This document shows, in pieces, positions 28,601 to 36,861 of a stretch of 64,000 nt of DNA. Every line of letters begins with the position of its first letter. Position 1 is the first letter of the stretch. The stretch covers positions 1 through 64,000 of the forward strand of contig NZ_FQYP01000002.1 of the NCBI RefSeq assembly GCF_900141785.1, in the 5' to 3' direction. The DNA is from Aquimarina spongiae (GTDB lineage Bacteria > Bacteroidota > Bacteroidia > Flavobacteriales > Flavobacteriaceae). Under the pieces are notes generated by a model. It was not told where the DNA came from. It saw nothing but the letters and a program-made list of their open reading frames with translations, and made no database searches. The translations under genes were made by a program, and so were the position numbers.

Positions 28601-29149
28601 ATCACCGCTAGAAACTTCTAACGTATACTTTCCATCAAAATCAGTTTGTGTACCTGTCGAAGTTCCTTTTACCAATACATTTACTCCTGGTAATGGAGAT
28701 CCGTCGGATGTACTTACCGTTCCAGAAATTGAAGTTTGAACAGTAAGTGCGTCTGAAAACGTTTTCGTAATTGGCTCAATTTTTTGCCTTGATATGACAA
28801 TTTGCCGATCAATAACTTTGTATACCAGACCTGTTTGCGTTAATGCCTTATCCAGTATTTCGTTTACTGTAGATCTTTTTAGATTAAGCGTTACTTTATG
28901 ATCCTTTTTTAATACGTCGTCTTTGTAGAAAAATATAAACTCACTTTGAGAATGAATCTGCTCGAACAGATCTTCCAAAGTTGCGTTTTCGACGTTAATA
29001 GTAAGCTTTGTTTGTGAGTAAGAGTTATATGCGTATGCACTCGATAGCCCCAGACACAAGAATAAAATAAAAACCCTCATAATGGTTAATAAAAAATTGT
29101 ATGTCTTCTTTTTGGATAAAAAAGAGTGACAGTTAGCTTTTTTATTCAT
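25700..29149 (-). CDS. SusC/RagA TonB-linked outer membrane transporter with STN domain
   Basis: An 1149-residue SusC-like transporter. In order: signal sequence (to about residue 46), STN signalling domain (about 50-120), carboxypeptidase-regulatory-like domain (about 140-220, S-G-T-V...P-L-P-G-V-N-V-L-V-K-G-T), plug (about 230-350 with V-I-D-G-V and the R-I-R-G-Y-G-T SusC motif), then the 22-strand barrel ending in V-N-V-S-F. The STN domain marks it as a transducer that contacts the FecR anti-sigma protein, whose gene lies upstream. It imports large oligomers in concert with SusD. The leader may be covered by an antisense RNA (29148-29236). Confidence 0.96.
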   Translation of the reverse strand: MNKKANCHSFLSKKKTYNFLLTIMRVFILFLCLGLSSAYAYNSYSQTKLTINVENATLEDLFEQIHSQSEFIFFYKDDVLKKDHKVTLNLKRSTVNEILDKALTQTGLVYKVIDRQIVISRQKIEPITKTFSDALTVQTSISGTVSTSDGSPLPGVNVLVKGTSTGTQTDFDGKYTLEVSSGDILVFSYIGFVTKELTFAGQSSMDVTLLEDASELSEVIVTGYTTQSARSITGSVTIVESEAIAATTPASLEQALQGQAAGVTVGVEGGPGGNSAVRIRGYGTINGNDPLYVIDGVQTGQGLNDLNPNDIKSIQVLKDAAAASIYGIGAANGVIVITTKNGNKNNKVSFNYSALTGVDFIPESVFPEFATPQQIADARWQALSNDGLALSHPQYGTGPNPVLPDYILPEGFVGTLDESTYSFPNNRITRANQAGTDWFDAFFDTAFVQQHNISATGGGENSKLYVGLGLLDQEGVGRATSFERYNLRVNSEFDITDRLRLGESVNVSYSERIGIIDPVGSSSNQNNEGQIASLYRSNPLIPVFDIQGNYAGTAGIGGVGNASNPIGQADRNAENPTETIRALGSIYAEVDIFDGLSLKTTFTADLTATKFSFFRPVDFENSAARQVNLLRETSTDIFNTNWYNILQYKKIFNGVHSVDAFVGTEFKKNRFEQFFAQVTNFLQDDPDFTFISAGTGVQTVGSGQSKSSSFSVFGKVDYAYDDKYLVSATVRQDQSSLFEGGNQDAVFPAFSLGWRLSGENFLEDSPIVDNLLLKFSWGQVGNNSIPAFRGITSFASNLNFYNYNGNTGFFLSNIGDPDLTWETTTTTNIGIAATLFNNALSVDLDVYEAVTEDMLLAVPVDPTVFGNTIGSIFRNFGQMTNRGFDLGITYSSNPERAFTYSVGLNVSHYKNEVDFLDESNLDQVIANPNLGSQTRFETTNTLAGEPISSFVGFTWEGIDPNTGRAIITGDARDIIGSPHPDFTYGINFDATYKNFDLSMLFQGSQGNDIYNLTRFWTDFSNFEGARSLDYIRNSWSPTNPGGTLPAFTLSADESVGSSYYIEDGSYVRLKNIAVGYTLGDAISEKLKLDKIRFFLQGKNLITITDYSGLDPEINLSNYTNQQQANLEIGVDRGAYPVSRSVNLGVNVSF
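29112..29141 (+). promoter_or_regulatory. promoter reading antisense to the susC start
   Basis: On the plus strand, TTG at 29112-29114, a 19-bp spacer and TAGCTTTT at 29134-29141 match TTG-N19-TAnnTTTG except for the final G. Transcription would start near 29148, over the susC ATG. Confidence 0.45.
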
Positions 29150-29236
29150 AATTTTGTTTTTTATGCGTTAAGTATTGCTTTACGCAATACGAGATGACTC
29201 TGGTCAGAAAATGTTGCCGCATTTTCTGACTTTTTT
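29148..29236 (+). ncRNA. putative cis-antisense RNA across the susC leader
   Basis: A predicted plus-strand RNA of about 90 nt, opposite the susC start codon and the fecR-susC spacer. It would hold a hairpin with 7-bp stem (29172-29178 with 29184-29190) and a terminator with an 11-bp perfect stem (29203-29213 with 29220-29230, loop TTGCCG) followed by six T at 29231-29236. The T-run is on the plus strand only, so the terminator faces antisense transcription, not the susC operon. Antisense RNAs at susC leaders are known in some Bacteroides ECF-type loci (DonS). Existence here is inferred from promoter plus terminator. Confidence 0.45.
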
Positions 29237-29288
29237 ATGAAGTAAATAAAATGGAGGTGGTGGTTCTGTTATTTCATATATTTTCTGT

Positions 29289-30299
29289 TTAGTTAATTAC
29301 AATTTTACCGTTCTCTTTTTCATATTTTAAATCAGTGGTTTCCTTAATAATTTCGATCACTTTCTCTATACTATCTTTTAAATCCAAATGACCAGAGAAA
29401 GTTTCATTCTTAAGATCCTCGTCATTGATAACAATCTGTACATTATAGAATCTGGATAGTTTTTTTACAATTCCTGAAAGTCGTTCTTTTTTGAAAATGA
29501 ACTTCCCATCTCTCCAGGACATATATTTTGCAACATCTACATTACTGCTCCTTATCGTTTTGTTTCTATGGCTATACACCGCTAATGTTCCCGGCTTGAT
29601 TTTTATTTTAGAATTTCCAAAAATAGAATTTGAAGTGTATTTGATTTCCACGCTTCCACGTTCTAGAGCTGTACTAGTATAGGAATCATCCTCATAACTA
29701 CTTACGTTAAACACTGTTCCTAAAACCTTAATATCATAATCATTAGTCAATACATAAAACGGTTTTTTCTGGTTATGTCTAACATCAAAAATCGCTTCTC
29801 CTGTCAAGTGTACTTCTCTTTTATTCCCAACAAATGCCACCGGATATGTAAGCTTTGACCCAGAGTTCAACCATACTTTGGTTCCATCTGATAAGGTAAG
29901 TTTTGTTCTTTTCCCATAAGGCACCAATATCGTATTGTAACTTTCTTTGGCTACTTGTGCTACCTTCTCTGAACTATTGATATTCACTTGATCCCCAGTA
30001 CTAGAATATTCAATATTAGATTCTTTTTCCTGGATATTGATTTCTTTATTATCGTGTAATACAAGTTTCACATCTCCTTCTTGAATCAAATTTACCTTAT
30101 TGGCATCCACATAATTTTTGATTTTCGAAGTCTTTGTGAATTTATTCTGGTAGACTATCGACAGCAATAACACTGAAATCATTGCCGCCGCCATACCAAA
30201 AAAATAGGTAACCTTCCTCTTTTTCCTTTTGCGATTATGTTCAACAATGGAGGTATTTATCCTAGATTTTAAAAATTCCTTTTCTTTTTCCGTTAACAT
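29289..30299 (-). CDS. FecR-family anti-sigma factor
   Basis: A 336-residue single-pass membrane regulator. The cytoplasmic N-terminus (about 30 residues) is basic, a membrane span covers about residues 31-50, the FecR domain follows (about 120-225, with Y-G-K-R-T-K-L-T-L-S-D-G-T-K-V-W-L-N-S-G-S-K-L showing the hallmark), and a C-terminal DUF4974 domain (about 255-330) is the expected contact for the SusC STN domain. It holds the adjacent sigma factor inactive until substrate binds SusC. It sits between the sigma and susC genes on the same strand. Confidence 0.94.
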   Translation of the reverse strand: MLTEKEKEFLKSRINTSIVEHNRKRKKRKVTYFFGMAAAMISVLLLSIVYQNKFTKTSKIKNYVDANKVNLIQEGDVKLVLHDNKEINIQEKESNIEYSSTGDQVNINSSEKVAQVAKESYNTILVPYGKRTKLTLSDGTKVWLNSGSKLTYPVAFVGNKREVHLTGEAIFDVRHNQKKPFYVLTNDYDIKVLGTVFNVSSYEDDSYTSTALERGSVEIKYTSNSIFGNSKIKIKPGTLAVYSHRNKTIRSSNVDVAKYMSWRDGKFIFKKERLSGIVKKLSRFYNVQIVINDEDLKNETFSGHLDLKDSIEKVIEIIKETTDLKYEKENGKIVIN

Positions 30300-30454
30300 C
30301 TTTATGATATTATATAATTACAATATTTCTTTATCAACACACTTTTTATTCGACGCAACTCACCATTCTGATACATAACGAATTGATCTTCTACATACTA
30401 AAGCACTCATATCAAAAAACATAGACAAAAATCTAATATTATTTTTTTGACTGG

Positions 30455-31009
30455 CTATACTTCTATTTCACTTCGGAGTTTTTTTACTGCTCTGTAGATA
30501 AGAGTTCTTACAGATTCGATAGAAATCCCAAGGATAGCAGCTATTTCTTCGTAAGACTTTTTTTCATCAAATTTGAGGGACAATCCTTCTCTTTGCCTAC
30601 TAGATAGGGAGGTTAAGGCCAAAGAAAGTTTAGCACTGATTTCTGCAGATTTTTCAGATTGTATAATAGATTCTTCGACAGAACTATTCATAGATACTAT
30701 TTCTTTTCTATTCTCATCTGCCGAAAAAAGTTTGATTTTAGACTTGAACTTTTTATTAATCTTACGTTTTAAAGATTTAAAAAGGTAGAATTTCACATTA
30801 TCAACATCAGATAATTTCTTTCTATACTTGTAGATATCCACAAACAAATCATGGATACAATCCATAACATGATCTTTGTCGTTGGTATGTTGTGTCCCAA
30901 ATGCATACAACGTATCAATATATTTATCATAAAGCGAGTTAAAGGCTTCTAAATCTCCTTGTTTAACTTTAGACCATAATATAGCATCAACATTTGTAAC
31001 GACTTGCAT
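30455..31009 (-). CDS. FecI-like ECF sigma factor
   Basis: A 184-residue ECF sigma-70 factor. Region 2 spans about residues 22-90 (F-N-S-L-Y-D-K-Y then D-C-I-H-D-L-F-V-D-I-Y-K-Y) and region 4 about 125-180 (S-S-R-Q-R-E-G-L-S-L-K-F, Y-E-E-I-A-A-I-L-G-I-S-I-E-S-V-R). Bacteroidota RNA polymerase sigma-70 family proteins of this kind pair with FecR to switch on SusC/SusD genes. The ATG at 31007-31009 is preceded by a good promoter. The FecR gene follows after 155 bp. Confidence 0.93.
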   Translation of the reverse strand: MQVVTNVDAILWSKVKQGDLEAFNSLYDKYIDTLYAFGTQHTNDKDHVMDCIHDLFVDIYKYRKKLSDVDNVKFYLFKSLKRKINKKFKSKIKLFSADENRKEIVSMNSSVEESIIQSEKSAEISAKLSLALTSLSSRQREGLSLKFDEKKSYEEIAAILGISIESVRTLIYRAVKKLRSEIEV

Positions 31010-31042
31010 TTGAACGAATTTGTGTAATTTATGAATTCCTTA

Positions 31043-31071
31043 AAAATATAACCTCATTAGTACCTTTTCAA
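31043..31071 (-). promoter_or_regulatory. promoter of the ECF sigma gene
   Basis: On the minus strand, TTG (31069-31071), an 18-bp spacer and TATATTTT (31043-31050) approximate TTG-N19-TAnnTTTG. It lies 34 bp before the ATG. This points to housekeeping-sigma transcription of the regulator. Confidence 0.5.
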
Positions 31072-31117
31072 GATTAATTTAACATTTTTTTTCATATATA
31101 AATATAATCAAAAACGT

Positions 31118-33391
31118 TTATATCTCTTTTTCTAAAACAATTTTTTTGACCAAATTTCCTACAGAAATTTCAAACTCCCCACTTTCTGCGACCCACTGGT
31201 TATTTTCATCTACAAATTTGAGATCATCTACGTTGATTGTAAACGAAACGGTCTTAACTTCTCCCGGCTGAAGTTCGATCTTGCTGAACCTTTTCAGCGA
31301 TTTTACTTCTGGAGTAATACTCGCATAAAGATCTGTGAGATACAATTGTACCACTTCTTTTCCTTTTCTCTCTCCAGTGTTTTGTACATCTACGCTCACT
31401 TTTACAGCATCTCCTTTTTTGAAGAAAACCTTATCAAAGCTTAAATTTTTATATTCAAAAGTGGTGTAGGACAATCCAAAGCCAAACTCCCACTGTGGAT
31501 TATAACTTCTTTGATAATCTGCATCATCATTTTGTTCACTATCCCCAAGGCTTTCAGTATACTTACGATTGTACTTTTGCAACGCACTGGTATATCGCGG
31601 GTAATTATATGGTAACTTACCACTTGGGTTTACATCTCCGTAAACCACATCAACCAAGGCTTTTGCGCCTTCATTTCCTGGAAGATAGCATTGTAGTACT
31701 CCGTCCATATCCTTTTCAAACTGGCTGATAATTCTTGGTCTTCCTTCATTAAGTACTAAAATGATTGGTTTATTCAGTTTACTCAATGCTTCAGCCAATT
31801 TTACTTGTGGTTCTGTAATTACCAAATCATCAATATCTCCTGGCGTTTCCGTATAATTATGTTCACCCAAACACAACACGATATAATCTGCTTGTTTTGC
31901 TAGAGCAACCGATTTGGCAATATCTATTTCTTCAAAAATGGATACTCCCGGAGCATATAATACATTTTCTTGCCCTAATTTCTTTTCAAAAGCTTGCTTA
32001 ATATTCAAATTATCTTTGGCATACTGATCACTCTTCTCCCCTTGCCATGTATAAGACCAACCACCATTTAGATGTTTCATGCTATTTGCGGTTGGCCCTG
32101 TAACCAATACTTTCTTTTCTTTGGATAATGGTAAAACATTCTCCTTATTTTTTAATAACGTAATAGACTCTGAAGCTGCAATGTATGCTAAAGCCGAAGA
32201 AGAGGCTGTTCCAAAATCCGGATAATCTTCAGGATTGGTAACTGGCGTTCTAAATAAATCTAATTCGTATTTTACTCTTAATATTCTTCGTACTGCATCA
32301 TCGATTCTTGACATGGGTATTTCCCCATCACTTACCAAAGAGAATAATTCTTCATAAAACGTATAATCTTCAGGAACCATACTCATATCAATACCTGCCA
32401 TTACAGACTTTTTTACAGCTTCTCTCATGGTTGCTGCTACTTTATGACGGGTATGTAAATAAATAATATCTTTCCAATCGGTAACTACAAATCCTTTGAA
32501 GTTAAGTTCCCCTTTTAAAATATCGGTAATAATCCTTTTACTGGCATGAACTGGTGTACCGTTTATCTCTCCAGAGCTGATCATTACACTTTTGGCTCCA
32601 GCTTCTACACTCTTTTCGTAAATCGGTAAATCGTATTGTCTCAATACTCGTTCTGGTATGATACTTGGCGTTCGATCCTTACCTGTTGTTGGACTACCAT
32701 ATCCTATATAATGTTTAATACAAGCTGCAACCTTGTTGGCATCCCCGATATCATCTCCTTGAAATCCTTTAACCATGGCTACTCCCATTTCGGAAGATAA
32801 ATAAGAATCCTCTCCAAAAGATTCCCAAAGTCTTGACCATGCTGGGTTTCTAGGCAAATCCAAATCCGGAGAAAATACCCATGGGATCGAAGAAGCTCTT
32901 GTTTCATATGCAGAAACCGCCGTACATTTCTCAACCAATTCTGGATCCCATGTTGCTGCCATACCAATCTGCTGGGGAAACAAAATGGCACCAGCGGTAT
33001 AACTGGCTCCGTGTATAGCATCAATGCCATAAATCACAGGGATCTTATTATCGGTTTTATTCGTTTCTTCTAGAATTTCGCTCAATACTTCATACCACCG
33101 TTGTGGTGTAGGTGCACCAGGGTTAGGTACATTTAATATAGAACCTATTTTATACTTATGAATAGCTTCTCTCAACTTCTCTTTATCCAAAACACCTGGA
33201 GATCCGCTCTTCTCTAAAGCAGTAATTGTGATTTGAGTCATCTGACCTATTTTCTCTTCCAAGGTCATTTTTGACATCAATTCTGCTACTTTTTTATCTA
33301 TTGGATCTGAAATTTCTTCTTTTTCTTTGAAGGCACAAGAGGAAAATAATGCTATTCCATAAATCATAATTAGGAAAGTGACGGTTCTCAT
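31118..33391 (-). CDS. bglX: GH3 family beta-glucosidase lipoprotein
   Basis: A 757-residue glycoside hydrolase family 3 enzyme. The signal peptide has a lipobox with C19, so it is membrane-anchored in the periplasm or on the surface. The N-terminal barrel contains K-H-Y-I-G-Y-G (about 226-232) and the catalytic nucleophile D305 in F-V-V-T-D-W. The C-terminal alpha/beta sandwich (about 400-620) and fibronectin-III-like domain (about 650-750) follow, as in BglX. It removes terminal glucose (or xylose) from oligosaccharides. It lies upstream of the sigma gene on the same strand and is the only enzyme of this locus inside the window, so it likely processes the SusCD cargo; the glycan is probably a beta-linked glucan (inference). 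Confidence 0.92.
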   Translation of the reverse strand: MRTVTFLIMIYGIALFSSCAFKEKEEISDPIDKKVAELMSKMTLEEKIGQMTQITITALEKSGSPGVLDKEKLREAIHKYKIGSILNVPNPGAPTPQRWYEVLSEILEETNKTDNKIPVIYGIDAIHGASYTAGAILFPQQIGMAATWDPELVEKCTAVSAYETRASSIPWVFSPDLDLPRNPAWSRLWESFGEDSYLSSEMGVAMVKGFQGDDIGDANKVAACIKHYIGYGSPTTGKDRTPSIIPERVLRQYDLPIYEKSVEAGAKSVMISSGEINGTPVHASKRIITDILKGELNFKGFVVTDWKDIIYLHTRHKVAATMREAVKKSVMAGIDMSMVPEDYTFYEELFSLVSDGEIPMSRIDDAVRRILRVKYELDLFRTPVTNPEDYPDFGTASSSALAYIAASESITLLKNKENVLPLSKEKKVLVTGPTANSMKHLNGGWSYTWQGEKSDQYAKDNLNIKQAFEKKLGQENVLYAPGVSIFEEIDIAKSVALAKQADYIVLCLGEHNYTETPGDIDDLVITEPQVKLAEALSKLNKPIILVLNEGRPRIISQFEKDMDGVLQCYLPGNEGAKALVDVVYGDVNPSGKLPYNYPRYTSALQKYNRKYTESLGDSEQNDDADYQRSYNPQWEFGFGLSYTTFEYKNLSFDKVFFKKGDAVKVSVDVQNTGERKGKEVVQLYLTDLYASITPEVKSLKRFSKIELQPGEVKTVSFTINVDDLKFVDENNQWVAESGEFEISVGNLVKKIVLEKEI

Positions 33392-33518
33392 ATCAATATA
33401 AAATTTATTTCTCAGATACTATTATACAGAGAACCCAATTTACGATGCATAGACAAAAAAAATTAAGTTTTTTTTAAGGAGTCCAAAAAAATAACTTAAA
33501 ATTTTACGTATTTAACAA

Positions 33519-33556
33519 AATAAGCCGGATCCTAACTGGTAGAATCCGGCTTATTT
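33519..33556 (-). terminator. intrinsic terminator of carB
   Basis: A strong perfect stem of about 12 bp (AATAAGCCGGAT with ATCCGGCTTATT) and a 13-nt loop, 17 bp downstream of the carB stop. On the plus strand a run of five T also follows, so it may work in both directions. Confidence 0.8.
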
Positions 33557-33572
33557 TTATGTGTCAAAATGC

Positions 33573-36425
33573 TTATTTACTTAGATACATCTTTCTACGT
33601 GAGTATAGATCGTAGAACTGATCATCTTTAAGATCATCAATAAATAAAATGCTCTCTCCAGTACTTTTCATTTCTGGTCCTAACTTCTTATTCACGTTAG
33701 GGAATTTATTGAACGAGAATACAGGTTGCTTGATGGCATACCCATTTAGATGTGGCTTGAAATCAAAATCAGTCACTTTCTTTTCTCCTAGCATTACTTT
33801 GGTTGCATAATTTACATATGGCTCTCCGTAAGCTTTTGCAATAAACGGAACCGTTCTAGAAGCTCTTGGGTTGGCCTCGATGATATATACTTTATCATCT
33901 TTGATCGCAAACTGGATGTTAATCAATCCCACTGTATTCAACTCAAGTGCTATCTTTTTGGTGTGGTCCTTAATTTGTTGCATTACAAACTCTCCTAAAT
34001 TGAAAGGAGGCAATGTAGCATTCGAATCTCCTGAGTGAATACCACAAGGTTCAATATGCTCCATGATACCAATAATATATACATTCTCTCCATCACAGAT
34101 CGCATCAGCTTCGGCTTCTATTGCTCCATCCAAATAATGATCCAATAACAACTTATTGTTTGGTATTTTACGCAACAAGTCCACCACATGCTCTTCTAAC
34201 TCTTGCTTGTTGATCACAATTTTCATCCCTTGTCCTCCTAATACATACGAAGGTCTTACCAGAATCGGGAAATTTAATCGATCCGCCACTGCTAGGGCTT
34301 CGTCTGCTGTTTCAGCGGTATCAAATTCTGGGTAAGGAATTCCATTTTCTTTCAATAAGGTCGAGAAACTTCCTCTGTCCTCTGCCAAATCAAGGGATTG
34401 GTAACTTGTACCGATAATCTTGATTCCGTAACGATCCAACTTCTCTGCAAGTTTAAGAGCTGTTTGCCCTCCTAACTGCACAATAACACCTTCTGGCTTT
34501 TCGTGTCTTATGATATCGTAGATATGTTCCCAGAAAACTGGTTCGAAGTATAGCTTATCTGCAGTATCAAAATCTGTAGAAACCGTTTCTGGGTTACAGT
34601 TGATCATGATCGTCTCATATCCGCATTCTGCAGAAGCTAATACCCCATGCACACAACAATAGTCAAACTCGATTCCTTGTCCAATTCGGTTAGGACCAGA
34701 ACCCAATACTACAATTTTCTTTCTATCGGTTACTACACTCTCATTATGCACAGACACCACACCTTCTGGCGTTTCTATTTCTTCTTCAAAAGTAGAATAG
34801 AAATAAGGTGTTTCTGCTCTAAACTCTGCAGCACAGGTATCTACAAGTTTATATACTCGTTTGATCCCTAGCTCTTCTCTTTTATTATACACTTCACTTT
34901 CGTAGCAACCTACCATATGTGCAATTTGTCTATCTGCAAATCCTTTTTGTTTTGCTTCTAAAATCAAATCTTTAGTAAGTGACTGTATCGTGTAAGTAGA
35001 AATCTCTTTTTCAAGATTATGCAGTTCTTCATATTGTTTCAAGAACCACATATCGATTTTGGTAATCTCATGAATTCTACTCAATGGGATTCCCATCTGA
35101 ATAGCATCATAGATCACAAATACTCTATCCCAGCTGGCATAAGTAAGTTTTTCTATAATCTGATCGTAGTTCTTATATCCTTTTCCATCAGCTCCCAAAC
35201 CATTTCGCTTGATCTCTAGAGACTGTGTAGCTTTATGCAATGCTTCCTGGAAAGACCTACCAATCGCCATTACTTCTCCCACAGCTTTCATCTGTAATCC
35301 TAGGGTCCTGTCTGATCCTTCGAATTTATCAAAGTTCCAACGTGGTATTTTAACGATTACATAATCCAAAGTAGGCTCAAATAACGCCGAAGTAGATTTT
35401 GTAATTTGATTATCTAACTCATCTAAGTTGTAACCGATCGCCAATTTTGCTGCTACTTTTGCTATAGGATATCCAGTAGCTTTTGATGCCAATGCAGAAG
35501 ATCTGGATACTCGTGGATTAATTTCGATAGCAATGATTTCCTCCTGATCATCTGGGCTAACAGCAAACTGTACGTTACATCCTCCTGCAAACTCCCCAAT
35601 ACTGCGCATCATATGAATTGCCATATCACGCATCTTTTGGAAGGTCTTGTCACTTAATGTCATTGCTGGCGCAACGGTGATCGAATCTCCGGTATGAATC
35701 CCCATTGGATCCATGTTTTCTATCGTACAGATAATAACTACATTGTCATTATTATCACGCAGTAACTCTAATTCGTACTCTTTCCATCCGATCAAGGCCT
35801 TATCGATCATTACCTCATGGATTGGCGAAGTTTCTAATCCTCTGGTCAACAACTCATCAAAATCCTCTTCTTTATATACAAAAGAAGCTCCGGCTCCTCC
35901 TAAAGTATAGGAAGCTCTAATTACCAATGGAAATCCGAACTCCTGAGCAATTTCTTTACCTTTCAAATAAGAGTTAGCAGTTGCCTGAGGCGCCATTCCA
36001 ATTCCTATCTTGAGCATTAACTCTCTAAACTGCTCTCTATCCTCTGTAATATTGATGGCGTCGATATCTACACCAATTATTTCAACATTGAAATCTTTCC
36101 ATATCCCTTTCTCATCTGCTTCGATACACAGGTTAAGTGCGGTTTGACCACCCATAGTAGGCAATACCGCATCAATCTGAGGGTGTTCTTTTAAGATTTC
36201 AATAATCGATTTTGTATTCAAAGGTTTAAGGTATATGTGATCCGCCATAGATGGATCAGTCATAATCGTTGCAGGATTCGAATTGATCAAAATCGTTTCA
36301 ATTCCATCTTCTCTTAATGAACGTAATGCCTGCGATCCTGAATAATCAAATTCACAAGCTTGCCCAATAACAATCGGTCCAGATCCGATAATCAATATAC
36401 TCTTAAGGTCTTCTCTTTTTGGCAT
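33573..36425 (-). CDS. carB: carbamoyl-phosphate synthase large subunit
   Basis: A 950-residue CarB, which makes carbamoyl phosphate from bicarbonate, ammonia and two ATP for arginine and pyrimidine synthesis. Two homologous ATP-grasp halves are evident: I-I-G-S-G-P-I-V-I-G-Q at the start and V-L-G-S-G-P-N-R-I-G-Q-G-I-E-F-D near residue 570, each followed by an M-G-G-Q-T-A-L-N or L-G-G-Q-T-A-L-K motif. E. coli CarB is 1073 residues; this one ends where its C-terminal methylglyoxal-synthase-like allosteric domain would begin (about residue 936). Shortened CarB is usual in Flavobacteriaceae as I recall. carA is not in the window. Confidence 0.96.
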   Translation of the reverse strand: MPKREDLKSILIIGSGPIVIGQACEFDYSGSQALRSLREDGIETILINSNPATIMTDPSMADHIYLKPLNTKSIIEILKEHPQIDAVLPTMGGQTALNLCIEADEKGIWKDFNVEIIGVDIDAINITEDREQFRELMLKIGIGMAPQATANSYLKGKEIAQEFGFPLVIRASYTLGGAGASFVYKEEDFDELLTRGLETSPIHEVMIDKALIGWKEYELELLRDNNDNVVIICTIENMDPMGIHTGDSITVAPAMTLSDKTFQKMRDMAIHMMRSIGEFAGGCNVQFAVSPDDQEEIIAIEINPRVSRSSALASKATGYPIAKVAAKLAIGYNLDELDNQITKSTSALFEPTLDYVIVKIPRWNFDKFEGSDRTLGLQMKAVGEVMAIGRSFQEALHKATQSLEIKRNGLGADGKGYKNYDQIIEKLTYASWDRVFVIYDAIQMGIPLSRIHEITKIDMWFLKQYEELHNLEKEISTYTIQSLTKDLILEAKQKGFADRQIAHMVGCYESEVYNKREELGIKRVYKLVDTCAAEFRAETPYFYSTFEEEIETPEGVVSVHNESVVTDRKKIVVLGSGPNRIGQGIEFDYCCVHGVLASAECGYETIMINCNPETVSTDFDTADKLYFEPVFWEHIYDIIRHEKPEGVIVQLGGQTALKLAEKLDRYGIKIIGTSYQSLDLAEDRGSFSTLLKENGIPYPEFDTAETADEALAVADRLNFPILVRPSYVLGGQGMKIVINKQELEEHVVDLLRKIPNNKLLLDHYLDGAIEAEADAICDGENVYIIGIMEHIEPCGIHSGDSNATLPPFNLGEFVMQQIKDHTKKIALELNTVGLINIQFAIKDDKVYIIEANPRASRTVPFIAKAYGEPYVNYATKVMLGEKKVTDFDFKPHLNGYAIKQPVFSFNKFPNVNKKLGPEMKSTGESILFIDDLKDDQFYDLYSRRKMYLSK

Positions 36426-36470
36426 GTACTTAAAATTGTGTTGTATATATTATTTTTTTCTAGCAGATAT

Positions 36471-36503
36471 AAAAAAAGGCGTTACCGATAAAGTAACACC
36501 TTT
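36471..36503 (-). terminator. intrinsic terminator of rpmH
   Basis: On the minus strand AGGTGTTAC (36501-36493) pairs with GTAACGCCT (36485-36477), allowing one G-U, and a run of seven T follows. It is 25 bp after the rpmH stop. Confidence 0.75.
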
Positions 36504-36527
36504 AATATTTTAAACTACGCATTCTCA

Positions 36528-36686
36528 TTAATGCTTGTGTCTTAACTCTGAAGAGACAGATAATTTCTTTCTTCCTTTGGCTCTTCTTCTAGCCAATACC
36601 TTTCTACCATTTACAGAAGCCATACGCTCTCTGAAACCGTGTTTATTTTTTCTTTTTCTTTTCGATGGTTGAAACGTTCTTTTCAT
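36528..36686 (-). CDS. rpmH: 50S ribosomal protein L34
   Basis: A 52-residue very basic protein with the classic L34 sequence: it begins [12 protein letters not shown] and continues [27 protein letters not shown]. It is a structural protein of the large ribosomal subunit. The gene has its own promoter and terminator. It lies upstream of carB rather than beside rnpA and dnaA, the usual place in many other bacteria. Confidence 0.97.
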   Translation of the reverse strand: MKRTFQPSKRKRKNKHGFRERMASVNGRKVLARRRAKGRKKLSVSSELRHKH

Positions 36687-36761
36687 TACTATCTATCTTT
36701 ATAAAATCTTCTTGAATACCTTATTTTGAATCTTTCGGATATCTCTACCCAAAACTGCGGG

Positions 36762-36791
36762 CAAATATACGAAGACTTTTTACTTTGACAA
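36762..36791 (-). promoter_or_regulatory. rpmH promoter
   Basis: On the minus strand, TTG (36789-36791), a 19-bp spacer and TATATTTG (36762-36769): a perfect Bacteroidota housekeeping promoter, about 75 bp before the rpmH ATG. Confidence 0.8.
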
Positions 36792-36825
36792 ACCTAAATA
36801 TCAAAATATTTTTATTTGTTTTTAT

Positions 36826-36833
36826 TACCTTTG
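36826..36833 (+). promoter_or_regulatory. -7 element before the TPR-protein gene
   Basis: TACCTTTG, an exact TAnnTTTG match, 28 bp before the ATG at 36862. It is back to back with the rpmH promoter. Confidence 0.55.
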
Positions 36834-36861
36834 CCGCGACTTACAAAATAACACATTTTCA

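Noticed and set aside
29203..29236. Terminator of the fecR or susC transcript
   Set aside because: The T-run lies on the plus strand; in the direction of fecR and susC the hairpin is followed by CAGAGTCATC, so it does not look like an operon terminator.
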